64,000 nt of DNA, from positions 62,001 to 126,000 of the forward strand of contig CANEUH010000003.1 of NCBI GenBank assembly GCA_947441615.1, read 5' to 3'. Source of the stretch: Bacteriovoracaceae bacterium. Lineage in GTDB: Bacteria; Bdellovibrionota; Bacteriovoracia; Bacteriovoracales; Bacteriovoracaceae. The translations under genes and the position numbers were made by a program. Shown piece by piece: positions 7,721 through 16,980 of this stretch. Each line of letters opens with the position of its first letter. Position 1 is the stretch's first letter. Below the pieces are notes generated by a model. It made no database searches. It was not told the DNA's origin and was given only the letters and a program-made list of their open reading frames with translations.

Positions 7721-8722
7721 ATGGCAAAAAAGAATTCAAATGCTCTCACGATCAATTTTAATCCAGACTTGGCAAAAAAATTCCAAGAGGCCTCTCAGAA
7801 GAAAACCAACATTAAGGATTTTATTCAAGAGTTTCTGGTTCAATTCCTTTCTCCAGACACTAAGACTGCTTACATAAAAGATTTGAAATTCTTTTTTGAT
7901 TTCCTAAATTCGGGGAATGTCATCATTAGTCACCCAAAAGAAATTGAAAGCTATCATTTTCAGCTTTATAGAGATCACCTCATGGAAAGAGGGCTCTCAT
8001 CTGCAACGATCAATAGGCGCCTCGTGTGCATTAGATCCTTTATGAAATGGGCCATTGCTGCGAAACTCATGGATCACAATCCACTAGATACAGTGAAACT
8101 TCCCAAGGTTCAGACTGAATCTCCTACGGTGGCCTTTGATGATCATGAAGTCGCACTCATGATCTCTGCCCCTGATTCGACCACTCATCGAGGACGAACC
8201 CATAGACTTGTGATGGTGCTCTTATTTCACTTAGGCTTACGAAGATCGGAGCTTACACACATAAAAATGCACCAGTTCGCCCAGGATCGAGGACATGTGG
8301 TCCTAAGAATCCATGGAAAGGGAGATAAGGTTCGCCTCGTTCCAATAAATAAACACGTTCAAGATGAAATTCAGACTTATGTGAATTCTTTAAAAAACCA
8401 TGACATTGAACTAGGATCAGAGGACTATTTACTTCAAACGGAAGTGAATAAGAAAAACACCAAACCCATGGATGGCTCCACCATTTTTAGAGTTATTGAA
8501 AAGTACGCGAGGATTGCAGGAATCACCAAAGATGTCTCTCCACACTCTTGTCGAGCGACCGTTATCTCTCACCTTCTAGACACTCAAAATACCGCTATAA
8601 GAGATGTCGCGACCTTCGCGGGCCACGCTAATATCACAACCACAGAACGCTACGATAAACGAAGAAAAAACCTAGATAAGAGTGCCGCTTACCAAGTGGA
8701 CTTTTACAAGAAAGATGCCTGA
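7721..8722 (+). CDS. Tyrosine recombinase (XerC/XerD-like phage-integrase family)
   Basis: Residues about 40-120 form a SAM-like N-terminal core-binding domain (FLNSGN...HLMERGLSSATINRRLVCIRSFMKWA). The catalytic domain shows the first Arg in HLGLRRSEL, the Lys-containing beta hairpin IHGKGDKVRLVPI, the H-x-x-R box in SPHSCRATVISHLL, the second His in GHANITTTERYD, and the nucleophile Tyr in the same segment. At 333 residues it is longer than XerC/D, because of about 35 extra N-terminal residues. It could be the chromosome-dimer resolvase or an unrelated integrase; the domain spacing favours a Xer type. No neighbouring phage genes are seen. No Shine-Dalgarno sequence is evident. Confidence 0.88.
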   Translation: MAKKNSNALTINFNPDLAKKFQEASQKKTNIKDFIQEFLVQFLSPDTKTAYIKDLKFFFDFLNSGNVIISHPKEIESYHFQLYRDHLMERGLSSATINRRLVCIRSFMKWAIAAKLMDHNPLDTVKLPKVQTESPTVAFDDHEVALMISAPDSTTHRGRTHRLVMVLLFHLGLRRSELTHIKMHQFAQDRGHVVLRIHGKGDKVRLVPINKHVQDEIQTYVNSLKNHDIELGSEDYLLQTEVNKKNTKPMDGSTIFRVIEKYARIAGITKDVSPHSCRATVISHLLDTQNTAIRDVATFAGHANITTTERYDKRRKNLDKSAAYQVDFYKKDA

Positions 8723-8727
8723 CAAGA

Positions 8728-9678
8728 CTAGGCAGTCTTCTGCTTTGGATCATTCAAGTAGTGATCACACACTAACATTTTACTGTGGGCCACAAACTCT
8801 TTAATCGTTTTGATAGGTATAGGATGAGAAGCTGCGAGCTTTTCATACGAAATAAAAAGAAAAACTTTTTTATTTTTTGCAAAATCAAAGGCGGATTGAA
8901 CAGAAAATTCATTCACCTTGCAGACAATGCCATCTTCTTTACTAGAAGAATAGAGAAGATTAAAAGCGTATTGGGACAGATGTTGTTTTAACTCTTCTAA
9001 GTTCTTCCCCTTTCCATCAGAGAGCATCTTGTAATTAAGAAGGATTCTTAAATTTTCAGATGAAGTCACTTTTTTTGTAAAGACCTCAGAGTCTATTGAA
9101 AAAAGCATTCCTGATAAGGTGAGCTGCTCTAAAGAAACTAATTCGACATTTGAGTAGTCCTGGCCATACTCGAGAAGAATTTTACTCTTAAGTCTAATTC
9201 TGTAGTCTCTTCTAGGAAGCTTTCCCTGGATGAGATACATTAAAATAAAATCGCGATAAATGGTTTTATTGAAGCATTCCACAATTGACATGCTTTTAAA
9301 GGGGCCAGTTCCTGAGATAAATGAAATTTCAAAAGGACAGTAGGGATCTAAACTCCCTAAAAGTTTTGAGTGATTTAGTATGTACTGATGATAAAGATCA
9401 AACATATTTGACTGAAAAATCTTTTTTTCTGTTTTAACCCAAACAGGGATTGAATGAAGCTGACTTAAAGCGATCTCACAATTTTTAAAATCTTGAATCA
9501 AGAGAGGATCACTCTCTAAGCGGTTTTTAATCATGTCACAAGTTTCAAAGAAATCGGCCCAATGAAACACAATATTACCGTTATCACTTAGAACGAACTC
9601 TTCACCAAGAGCTTTAGTTAATGCAGAATCATTTAAAAATGATGGTGCGACTAGTTTTGAGATGTTCTGCAAACCCAT
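8728..9678 (-). CDS. Unknown protein with a possible divergent PilZ domain
   Basis: The 316-residue cytoplasmic protein has no signal peptide or membrane segment. Around residues 150-215 the pattern RRDYRIRLKSKILLEYGQ...VSLEQLTLSGMLFSID resembles a PilZ c-di-GMP-binding domain (basic RxxxR start, then a D/N-x-S-x-x-G-like turn), but the second motif is degenerate (T-L-S-G). The N-terminal half matches nothing I recognise. The ATG has GAGGAAC upstream. The gene is convergent with the recombinase, 5 bases apart; a 6-bp hairpin (8724-8739) lies at the junction but lacks a T tract. Confidence 0.5.
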   Translation of the reverse strand: MGLQNISKLVAPSFLNDSALTKALGEEFVLSDNGNIVFHWADFFETCDMIKNRLESDPLLIQDFKNCEIALSQLHSIPVWVKTEKKIFQSNMFDLYHQYILNHSKLLGSLDPYCPFEISFISGTGPFKSMSIVECFNKTIYRDFILMYLIQGKLPRRDYRIRLKSKILLEYGQDYSNVELVSLEQLTLSGMLFSIDSEVFTKKVTSSENLRILLNYKMLSDGKGKNLEELKQHLSQYAFNLLYSSSKEDGIVCKVNEFSVQSAFDFAKNKKVFLFISYEKLAASHPIPIKTIKEFVAHSKMLVCDHYLNDPKQKTA

Positions 9679-9773
9679 AAGTTCCTCTTCAGAGATGGGG
9701 ATTTTTTGAATCCTATTTCCTGAAAGTCCATTTTAACTTAAGTCGGAACATTCTCTGGGAATATTTACAAAAA

Positions 9774-10946
9774 TTATCCGAGGCTGCGCACTATAGAGAC
9801 AAATGATTGATTTTCCTTTCGGAAGTTTACAAACGAAAAATAGCTAAATACGAGTGAAATACTGAAAGGAATAAAAAGTGAAATCACTATGTGACTGAAA
9901 TCTAAGTGAACTGGCAGTTGCCGCTCAACAAAAATATCTGGCATAAGCTTGTGACCGAACTTCCCGAGTAATTTAAGTGTAAGGTGGCCAAAAATGCCGC
10001 CTGCAATGACAGTTATTCCCGAGAGAATTAAAGTGAATTTAAAACACAAATTAACTAATTTTTTTTGTGACATTCCAAGTATCCAAAAACTCATTAAATC
10101 TTTGATAATTTTTGAGTAAAAAATGAGTAGACCAGAAGTTATGGCAATCGCCACCAAGAAGCTCATACTTATAAATAAAAACAACATCACTTTCGTTTCT
10201 AAATTAAGCGACCAAACGAGAGATTCATTCATCTTCTCCCAGCTCAGGATTCTAAAAGGTGTTGTCGTCTCTACTTTAGAAATTTTCTTTAAAACCTTAT
10301 CTGTCACTTCACCAAAAAGACGAATTTGATTAATCCCATTTTTTCTAATGAGATTCTGAACCATCGATGAGCGTGCCCAAACTTCAAAGTCATCAACTTC
10401 AGAGAGTTCCGTATAAAGGTAGTCACTGAGATTTTCAGAGACAAAACGAGGAACCTCCTCACCCATAAGTGAATCAGTCACACCAGGTGCAATCAATTGA
10501 ATGTCATCCAAAAATTGCGCCTTAATTTTTGAAGCAAGCTCACTCCCCATCACGAGACCTGTAAAATCTTTTTCAGCAAGGAAACGAGGTCTTTCGTCTT
10601 CGGTATCTATGCCATGAAGCTTTGCTGGCGCGACAAAATTTTTATATTTTATCATGACTTCCACTTCAAGCTCAGAGTAAAAAGGGATAGCTTCTTTACG
10701 AAGGATATCTTTTAAATCTCTTAGAGACTCAGCAGTGACTTCCTTAAAAATAATGAGCTGTGAGCCATGGACATTTTTAGATCTCGTAATAAGACCTTTC
10801 TGAAGACCACCCATAATTCCTTGGATAACAAGAAGACTGAAAGCCGAAAGAAAAAGACCCGTCACAGCGATAAAGAGAAGTTTTTGACGAGTCTTAGCTC
10901 TTAAAACATAACGAAAAAAATAACTAAAAAATGGCCATGTCCTCAC
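9774..10946 (-). CDS. LolC/LolE-like ABC transporter permease (FtsX superfamily)
   Basis: The 390-residue protein shows the layout of lipoprotein-releasing permeases: an N-terminal helix after a short basic stretch (AKTRQKLLFIAVTGLFLSAF), a large periplasmic domain (about 50-245), and three C-terminal helices (about 255-285, 305-335, 345-380) of the FtsX type. The LolC/E family passes outer-membrane lipoproteins to LolA. Its start overlaps the fadJ stop by 4 bases (ATGA), so it is co-transcribed and translationally coupled with the beta-oxidation genes. No LolD-type ATPase is nearby, so the ATPase partner must be encoded elsewhere. Confidence 0.72.
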   Translation of the reverse strand: MRTWPFFSYFFRYVLRAKTRQKLLFIAVTGLFLSAFSLLVIQGIMGGLQKGLITRSKNVHGSQLIIFKEVTAESLRDLKDILRKEAIPFYSELEVEVMIKYKNFVAPAKLHGIDTEDERPRFLAEKDFTGLVMGSELASKIKAQFLDDIQLIAPGVTDSLMGEEVPRFVSENLSDYLYTELSEVDDFEVWARSSMVQNLIRKNGINQIRLFGEVTDKVLKKISKVETTTPFRILSWEKMNESLVWSLNLETKVMLFLFISMSFLVAIAITSGLLIFYSKIIKDLMSFWILGMSQKKLVNLCFKFTLILSGITVIAGGIFGHLTLKLLGKFGHKLMPDIFVERQLPVHLDFSHIVISLFIPFSISLVFSYFSFVNFRKENQSFVSIVRSLG

Positions 10947-13069
10947 AGATCGTAAAACTTCTTTTTATCCTGGATCATCAAAGATAAAAATGGAGCTATT
11001 TGGTAGCGAGACTGATTAACTTCTTTAGCAAAGTTATTTAAACGTTCCGCAATCTGCTCTAAACCCTCTTGATCGGCCCAACGACATAGACCTCCTCGAA
11101 AAGGTGGGAAACCAGTCCCATAAATCATACCGATATCTACCGTTGATGCTTTATCAACAATCTTATCAGCAAAAATGTAAGCTGCTTCATTCACCATCGG
11201 AAGGAATAAACGCATCTGAATTTCTGTTTCATTTTTTCTAACTTTCTTGGATGGAAGAATCTTTCCAGCATCAGGATTTTTACCAGTAACCTTTCCTTTT
11301 TCGTCATAGAGATAAAAGCCTTTACCATTCTTTTTACCAAGAAGTTTTGACTCGTATAATTTCGTTGAAAGTGTACTTGGTGTTGCACGCTCACCGAGAC
11401 CATCGTGCATAATTTTTCCAACTTTAACACAAACGTCTAGACCAATTTCATCCATAAGGCGACATGGGCCCATCGGCATTCCAAAATTAAGTGCAGCTTC
11501 ATCCAATTCCTCCACAGAAACACCTTCTTCAAGTAAAAAAGCTGCTTCATTTAAATAGGGAGCAAGAATCCTGTTCACAAGAAAGCCTGGGCCATCCTTA
11601 ACAACAATCGGAGTTTTCTTAACATCTAGAACCCATTTAACGAGTGTATCAATGGTCTCTTTTGTAGCCTTTTCATGAGTGATAATTTCCACCAGAGGCA
11701 TCTTATTAACTGGATTAAAGAAATGAAGGCCAGCAAAACGGCTAGAGTCTTTTAAGGCCTTACTCATCTCTTCAACAGAAAGAGATGATGTATTTGAACT
11801 AAGAATACAGTTTGGTCTTACATGGTTTTCAATTTCACTAAAAACTTTCTTTTTAATCTCCATGTTTTCAACCACTGCTTCAACGACAAGATCAACTGAT
11901 TTAAAGCCTTCAAAATTAAGAGTTGGCTCAATAGAGCGCATTTTTCGATTAAATTCATCCTCAGACATTCTGCGTTTTTTAACCGCTCCAGAAAAATTTT
12001 GAGAAGCTTGCTTAAGTCCAAGTTCAAGTGCCTCGGGAGTGAGATCTTTCATAATGGGGGCCTGATTATTTTGGGAAAATAGCCACGCAATACCTCCACC
12101 CATGACCCCAGCTCCTAAAACAGCTCCACGATGGACACTGGGAAGAAGATCTTTGTTTTCTAATTTTTTAGAATTATCCGTCAAAAAGAAAATATGCTGG
12201 AGATTCTTAGATTGAATACTTTGTGAGAGCTCAGCAAACGCTTGAGCCTCCATCGCTAAATAATCAGATCGGCTTTTGCCTGCACCACTTTCTAGAACTT
12301 CGAGAATCTTAAGAGGCGCCGGGTAAAATCCTTTCGAAGTTTCTAAAACTTTTTCTCTCGCTTTTTGGAAAATAATCTTTCGAGTAAGAAAGTTGTCCAT
12401 GGCCGCTGCTTGAACTTCTTCTTTCATCGATTTTTTTCTGCCGGTTGTCTTTTCAAGTAAATAAGATTTCGCAAGTTCTAGCATTCTTTCAGTCGGCAAC
12501 ATCGCATCAGCAAGTCCCATTTTAACGGCATTTTTACCTTTAATCTGGCGACCAGTGAGAATCATATCGAGAGCAGAAGGAAGTCCCACTTTTTTCGGAA
12601 GACGGTATGTTCCTCCAAATCCAGGTAACACTCCCAGCATCACTTCGGGAAGACCCAAGGCAGTTTTTGAATTATCTGAAACGAAAATCTTTTTACAAGC
12701 TAAAGAGAGCTCTAGGCCTCCACCAAGACAAACACCATCCACCAAGGCAACTGTCGGCATTTTAATATCATCCAGAGCATTAAAAATCATGTGAGCTTCA
12801 TCTAAGGCCCGAAGTGCTTCAGCTTCATTTTTAAGTGAGTTAATAACCGTTACATCCACTCCCGCCAAAAAAACTCCTGGCTTATGGGAGAAGAAAACTA
12901 AGCCTTTCACTGATTTTTTCTTATCTAGTTCAGCTGCTTCAAGAATTGCCTTTTTTAATTCCTCAAGAGTTTCCCGTGTAAAAGTCGTCATGGATTTTTT
13001 TTCAAACTTTCCAAATCCAACCCACATAAGATCGTCTTTAATTTCAACCGTAAGATTCTCGTAACTCAT
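10943..13069 (-). CDS. fadJ: Fatty-acid oxidation complex alpha subunit: enoyl-CoA hydratase / 3-hydroxyacyl-CoA dehydrogenase
   Basis: The 708 residues comprise an N-terminal crotonase domain (about 1-190; oxyanion-hole and catalytic region VCLGGGLELSLACKK and LGLPEVMLGVLPGFGGTYRLP with the two Glu residues) and a 3-hydroxyacyl-CoA dehydrogenase domain (GAVLGAGVMGGGIAWLF NAD-binding loop near residue 315; SSNTSSLSVEEM; catalytic His in GLHFFNPVNKMPLVEI). The protein hydrates enoyl-CoA and oxidises the product in beta-oxidation. Length and order fit FadB/FadJ; the thiolase partner is FadI-sized, which favours the FadJ label. It lies 11 bases downstream of the thiolase gene. Confidence 0.93.
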   Translation of the reverse strand: MSYENLTVEIKDDLMWVGFGKFEKKSMTTFTRETLEELKKAILEAAELDKKKSVKGLVFFSHKPGVFLAGVDVTVINSLKNEAEALRALDEAHMIFNALDDIKMPTVALVDGVCLGGGLELSLACKKIFVSDNSKTALGLPEVMLGVLPGFGGTYRLPKKVGLPSALDMILTGRQIKGKNAVKMGLADAMLPTERMLELAKSYLLEKTTGRKKSMKEEVQAAAMDNFLTRKIIFQKAREKVLETSKGFYPAPLKILEVLESGAGKSRSDYLAMEAQAFAELSQSIQSKNLQHIFFLTDNSKKLENKDLLPSVHRGAVLGAGVMGGGIAWLFSQNNQAPIMKDLTPEALELGLKQASQNFSGAVKKRRMSEDEFNRKMRSIEPTLNFEGFKSVDLVVEAVVENMEIKKKVFSEIENHVRPNCILSSNTSSLSVEEMSKALKDSSRFAGLHFFNPVNKMPLVEIITHEKATKETIDTLVKWVLDVKKTPIVVKDGPGFLVNRILAPYLNEAAFLLEEGVSVEELDEAALNFGMPMGPCRLMDEIGLDVCVKVGKIMHDGLGERATPSTLSTKLYESKLLGKKNGKGFYLYDEKGKVTGKNPDAGKILPSKKVRKNETEIQMRLFLPMVNEAAYIFADKIVDKASTVDIGMIYGTGFPPFRGGLCRWADQEGLEQIAERLNNFAKEVNQSRYQIAPFLSLMIQDKKKFYDL

Positions 13070-13080
13070 ATGTTCTCCGC

Positions 13081-14370
13081 TTAAGCTTTTAGATTCTCAA
13101 TAATGACAGCACCACCTTGACCACCACCGATACATAGTGAGGCAAGTCCATATTTTTTCTTCTGCCTTTTAAGTTCGTGAGCAAGTGTTACCACAAGTCT
13201 TGAACCTGTTGAGCCGACTGGGTGACCTAGTGCAATTCCTCCGCCGTTAACATTTAACTTTTCAAGAGGGACTTCTCCAATGACTTCATCAATGCCCCAT
13301 TTACTTGAAAGAGATTTATCTTTTATGACTTTCATGCACCCGATAACCTGGGCGGCAAAAGCTTCATTGAGTTCAAAAAGATCCATTTGTGAGAGTTTCA
13401 TGCCAGTGCGTTTTAATAACCCGTTAATGGCAAGAACTGGACCTAGCCCCATCCTTTCCGGCTCTAAACCATGGAAGTGATAATCCACCAATCTTGCCAT
13501 TGGTTCTAGATTGTATTTTTTAACTGCTTCTTCAGATGCAAGAAGCCACATTGAACCACCATCTGTGATTGGACAAGCGTTACCTACGGTAACGGTTCCT
13601 GTTTCGCGCTCAAAATAAGGTTTAAGTTTTCCAAGGCCTTCAACGGTTGAATTCGCTCTGAAACCAAGGTCATCGGCAATCATTTTATCCAGTTTATATC
13701 CAGCAGTCACTGGAAGTATTTCCTCACGGAATTTTCCATCTTTTGTCGCTTGAGAAGCTTTGTGATGAGAAAGGTTTGCAAACTCATCTTGTTCTAGACG
13801 AGAAATCCCAAGCTCTCTTGCTAAAGTCTCTGCAGTCTGTCCCATGTTTCTTCCACAAAAAGGATCTGTTAATCCTTGCTCAATCGCAATCACTGGTGCC
13901 AGAAAATTTGGTCTAAAGGTTGAGAAGACTTTTAATTTTTGAGGTGTTGTTTTTGCTTTCATGAGTTCCACAAAAAACTCAGTCATGTGTTTATTAAACA
14001 TGAGTGGCATCTGTGACATACTCTCTACACCTCCAGCAAAAATCAGATGCGAACGGCCACCAGCAATTTTATCATAGGCCTGAGAAAGTGCTTCCATACC
14101 AGAAGCGCAATTTCTATGAACAGAATATCCAGATGTTTTTTTATGAAGCCCGGCCTCAAGAGCAATAACTCTTCCGACGTTAGGATATTTCGCAGGTGTT
14201 CCCGTATTTCCAACAATCACTTCATCAATTTGATCTAAGGGAAGAGCGAATTTGTCTACAAGGTGGCGAATAAGGTAATGACCTAAATAAGGGGCGGCAA
14301 TTTCTTTTAATTCAGCTCCTGCCTTAACTTGTGGAGTACGTTTTCCATCAACGAGATAAACTGCTTTCAT
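13081..14370 (-). CDS. fadI: Acetyl-CoA acyltransferase (3-ketoacyl-CoA thiolase), beta subunit of the fatty-acid oxidation complex
   Basis: Thiolase signatures are all present: the acyl-accepting Cys in HRNCASGMEALSQA (about residue 88), the His in NEAFAAQV, GGGIALGHPVGSTGSRL with the catalytic His, and the second Cys in SLCIGGGQGGAV near the C-terminus. At 429 residues it is closer to FadI (about 436) than FadA (about 387). It cleaves 3-ketoacyl-CoA to acetyl-CoA and a shortened acyl-CoA. It is the first gene of the operon fadI-fadJ-permease, with an AAAAGGAATT ribosome site. No recognisable FadR-type operator was seen in the 105-base upstream gap. Confidence 0.93.
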   Translation of the reverse strand: MKAVYLVDGKRTPQVKAGAELKEIAAPYLGHYLIRHLVDKFALPLDQIDEVIVGNTGTPAKYPNVGRVIALEAGLHKKTSGYSVHRNCASGMEALSQAYDKIAGGRSHLIFAGGVESMSQMPLMFNKHMTEFFVELMKAKTTPQKLKVFSTFRPNFLAPVIAIEQGLTDPFCGRNMGQTAETLARELGISRLEQDEFANLSHHKASQATKDGKFREEILPVTAGYKLDKMIADDLGFRANSTVEGLGKLKPYFERETGTVTVGNACPITDGGSMWLLASEEAVKKYNLEPMARLVDYHFHGLEPERMGLGPVLAINGLLKRTGMKLSQMDLFELNEAFAAQVIGCMKVIKDKSLSSKWGIDEVIGEVPLEKLNVNGGGIALGHPVGSTGSRLVVTLAHELKRQKKKYGLASLCIGGGQGGAVIIENLKA

Positions 14371-14475
14371 TTCGAATTCCTTTTCGAGAGAAAAATAGTA
14401 GTATGAACTGTAGTTAATTTTAATTCAGATGTACGAATAGATTAAGACAAAAGCAAAACACTCGGTTAATAAATT

Positions 14476-15435
14476 ATGAAAATATCTCCTTATTTTTTAG
14501 GTTCAGGCAAAGCTTCACAGGCCCTCAAAGAAAGTCTTAGAATCATTGAACTCTCCTTGCCTGAATTCCAGATCGCCGAAATGATCCAAATTAAAAGGAA
14601 TGCACCGTTCCCCAATCCTACAAACGACGAATTTCCCGTTCTATTTATCGCTAATCCCCACGCCCTGCATTCTGATGCCATCATTGAGGGTGAAAAAGCT
14701 GGTTTTAAACTCATTATTTGTGAAAAGCCCGCCGCCGTTTCAAAAGCTCAAATTGAAAAACTAAAATCTATTAAGATTCCTGTCGCTATTTGCCATGTTT
14801 ATCGACAGATGTGGGGGATTCAAACCTTAAAAAATATGGTCGAGTCTAAAGAGTTTGGAAAATTAATCTCAATCGAAGGCCGCTACTGGCAATCCTCTAG
14901 TGCAGTCAAGGCCCTCACTCAGGTGAAAACAGATTCTTGGAAAAATAATCCTGAACTCAGTGGTGATCATGATGTTCTCCTCGATTTAGGAACCCACTGG
15001 GCGGACACCGTTACTTACCTTTCCTCAAGTCGTATTAAGAGTGTTCACCACTGGAAGTCTTTCATTAATGCTGAGGCCTCTCACCGTGACACTCACCTTC
15101 ACCTCACCATTGATTTTGAAAATCAGATGAAAAGTTTTGGTTCAATTTCTAAAACTGTTCACGGAGCGGGAAATGATTTTGAAATCCATCTCATTGGAGA
15201 AAAAAAATCTGCGACTTGGAAATTTTCGAAACCAGACTATCTTGAAATCGCTGTGGGAAATTCAACTTCAATCATTCAAAAAAGTACAACGACGATTGGC
15301 TCAGGTCACTGGCCACATCACGGACTCGGTTGGATTGAGGGTTATGTTGAAATCATTAAAGAGGCCTTTAAAGATGGCCAGTATCCAACGCTCAAAGAAA
15401 ATCTATCACTTTTAGAACATATTATTGAAAAATAA
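14476..15435 (+). CDS. Gfo/Idh/MocA-family oxidoreductase
   Basis: The 319-residue protein has an N-terminal Rossmann region with a reduced glycine motif (FLGSGKASQAL), then the family hallmark EKPAAVSKAQIEKL (about residues 78-92) with the EKP lysine, and a C-terminal alpha/beta substrate domain (LLDLGTHWADTVTYL, where the GTHWxD segment supplies the usual active-site His/Asp). Members use NAD(P) to oxidise or reduce sugars or related substrates; none can be assigned here. It is transcribed divergently from fadI. No Shine-Dalgarno sequence precedes the ATG. A bidirectional terminator follows 1 base after the stop. Confidence 0.82.
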   Translation: MKISPYFLGSGKASQALKESLRIIELSLPEFQIAEMIQIKRNAPFPNPTNDEFPVLFIANPHALHSDAIIEGEKAGFKLIICEKPAAVSKAQIEKLKSIKIPVAICHVYRQMWGIQTLKNMVESKEFGKLISIEGRYWQSSSAVKALTQVKTDSWKNNPELSGDHDVLLDLGTHWADTVTYLSSSRIKSVHHWKSFINAEASHRDTHLHLTIDFENQMKSFGSISKTVHGAGNDFEIHLIGEKKSATWKFSKPDYLEIAVGNSTSIIQKSTTTIGSGHWPHHGLGWIEGYVEIIKEAFKDGQYPTLKENLSLLEHIIEK

Positions 15436-15436
15436 A

Positions 15437-15458
15437 AAGGCCTCCATTCGGAGGCCTT
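15437..15458. terminator. Bidirectional Rho-independent terminator
   Basis: A perfect 9-bp stem (AAGGCCTCC with GGAGGCCTT) encloses an ATTC loop. On the plus strand CAATTTT follows; on the minus strand CCTTTTTATT follows, which serves the outer-membrane gene ending at 15483. Confidence 0.9.
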
Positions 15459-15482
15459 CAATTTTAGATTAAAAAAATTCTT

Positions 15483-16631
15483 TTAGAAGACAACGACTGC
15501 ACCAGCAAAGATAGAAAGAGCGTCAGCATTAATGATTTCCTGACCTAAGTCACGAAGTCTTGTTTGATCCGGAGAAGTTCCTCCATTTTTAGCGGACTTC
15601 GAGGAAAGACTATTCCCTAGACCTGTAGAGTATCCACCTTCAATATTTAAACCAAAACCTTTAGTGACCATAATTTCTGAACCAACCATAAGGGAACCAC
15701 TTACAAAACTTGTATTATAGTCTTCAGATCCGTAAGAATAAGAAAGACCTGGATCAAAAGCAGAATTATTATCGTTATACTTCATGCTAGAGCGGTTATA
15801 ACCTAAACCAGCACCAAGGTAAGGACGAAATCTTTCTGAACTCGTCACAAAAAACTTACCATAGATATCAAGCCCCATTGAACGGTATTGAATCTCACGG
15901 CCCTGGCCAAAAGCATTCATATAGGTTGGAGAATTCATATAACCAAAGTTATTAGCAAAATCATTTGTCTTAAGTTGGTTATAATTGAACCCAATACCCA
16001 TTGAGAATCTGGTCGTGATATTTGATTCAAGACGAAGACCAGCTGATAGTTCAGTTTCTAATTGCTCAACTTCACCGTTAAATGTCGTTGCTCCACCATA
16101 AGGGAGAAGCTTAATTGTTTCAAACGATCTGGCCCCATTTGATAAACTAGATGATGAGGTCACAGCTGGTGCCGCTTGCTGAATATTTAATTCTTGAACC
16201 TCTTCATTCTTAGCGCGATTTTTTTCGTACTTATTTTTATAGGGCTCACACTCGGCTGAGTCTGATTCTTCCATAATACATTTTAACTTCTTCTGACCTT
16301 CTTCATATTTGTCATTAAAATCCTTAATGGCCCGTGTGCTCTCAATCTTTTGATCGATGTACTCGTCTTGGCTTTCAAGGAGCTTTTCAGTTTGGTTGGT
16401 AAGTTTACCCAAATCCTTAGCTTTTTCTTTATTAAGCTGGGTTCCGGATTTTTGCTTATTCAGTTCCGAGCGGATTTGTTCCAACTCGCCGTCAGTGACT
16501 GGTCGTTCTTCTGCAAGATATCCATCAACATTGATGGGGGCTGAGTTTAAAACTTGCTCTTCAGTTTGTTGGGCGTAGGCGGCGCTAAAAGACAAAGAAA
16601 GTGCCAACACCACTAAGTTTTTACTTTTCAT
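15483..16631 (-). CDS. Outer-membrane beta-barrel protein with N-terminal coiled coil
   Basis: The start is set at the ATG at 16631, which follows GAGGAGGAG and opens a clean signal peptide (MKSKNLVVLALSLSFSAAYA); an upstream in-frame ATG at 16658 would put nine residues in front of it. Mature residues about 20-150 are charged and helical (coiled coil), and about 165-380 alternate in the manner of an OmpA/OprF-like 8-strand barrel: TRFSMGIGFNYNQL, FRPYLGAGLGYNRSSM, GLNIEGGYSTGLG, ending in SIFAGAVVVF with the C-terminal aromatic typical of BAM substrates. Function unknown; possibly a structural or adhesion protein. It is a single gene with its own terminator. Confidence 0.75.
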   Translation of the reverse strand: MKSKNLVVLALSLSFSAAYAQQTEEQVLNSAPINVDGYLAEERPVTDGELEQIRSELNKQKSGTQLNKEKAKDLGKLTNQTEKLLESQDEYIDQKIESTRAIKDFNDKYEEGQKKLKCIMEESDSAECEPYKNKYEKNRAKNEEVQELNIQQAAPAVTSSSSLSNGARSFETIKLLPYGGATTFNGEVEQLETELSAGLRLESNITTRFSMGIGFNYNQLKTNDFANNFGYMNSPTYMNAFGQGREIQYRSMGLDIYGKFFVTSSERFRPYLGAGLGYNRSSMKYNDNNSAFDPGLSYSYGSEDYNTSFVSGSLMVGSEIMVTKGFGLNIEGGYSTGLGNSLSSKSAKNGGTSPDQTRLRDLGQEIINADALSIFAGAVVVF

Positions 16632-16738
16632 ACACTCCTCCTCGAAAGGAAATGGCAATTTGCGTTAACAATAAATGAATTAAGTGTTCAGAGGTAGTAG
16701 TGATGTAAAGATTATAGACCTGTAGAAATTTTAAGCGC

Positions 16739-16966
16739 TTAACGACCCATCCTTACGGGCATTGGATACTGTCTGTAACGACCACTTGAATCGAGCTGTC
16801 TCTTAAATGAATTCAAAGGCTTACCTATCATTCCATTAGGATTATCTACCAGGTGTTCATTTAATTTATTGAAAACTGTTATACCCAGGCTAATCGCTAC
16901 CGACAGCATTAAGATGTACTCAACTGATGTTTGTCCCTGATGTGAAACAAATTTTTTAAGGTTCAT
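16739..16966 (-). CDS. Type IVb (Flp-like) prepilin-like small protein
   Basis: The 75-residue protein has a short basic leader (MNLKKFVSHQG) followed by QTSVEYILMLSVAISLGITVF. The glycine before a hydrophobic helix with Glu at +5 is the class III prepilin-peptidase signature (G/xxxxE), as in Flp pilins and TadE-like pseudopilins. The C-terminal half is polar and basic. It lies 14 bases after the preceding gene in the LPS-core operon, so it is probably co-transcribed, which is unexpected for a pilin. No tad genes are in the window. Confidence 0.65.
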   Translation of the reverse strand: MNLKKFVSHQGQTSVEYILMLSVAISLGITVFNKLNEHLVDNPNGMIGKPLNSFKRQLDSSGRYRQYPMPVRMGR

Positions 16967-16980
16967 AGGATCATTATAAC

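Noticed and set aside
5541-8722. tRNA-Arg followed 2.1 kb later by a tyrosine recombinase, as in integrative islands
   Set aside because: The recombinase is not adjacent to the tRNA, rmuC lies between, no partial tRNA repeat or phage genes are visible, and base composition does not change. A Xer role is simpler.
8724-8739. Hairpin at the junction of the recombinase and the PilZ-like gene as a terminator
   Set aside because: Only 6 bp with no T tract on either side, and it overlaps the end of coding sequence.
14371-14475. FadR- or PsrA-type operator upstream of fadI
   Set aside because: No convincing palindrome matching known fatty-acid regulators was found in the gap.
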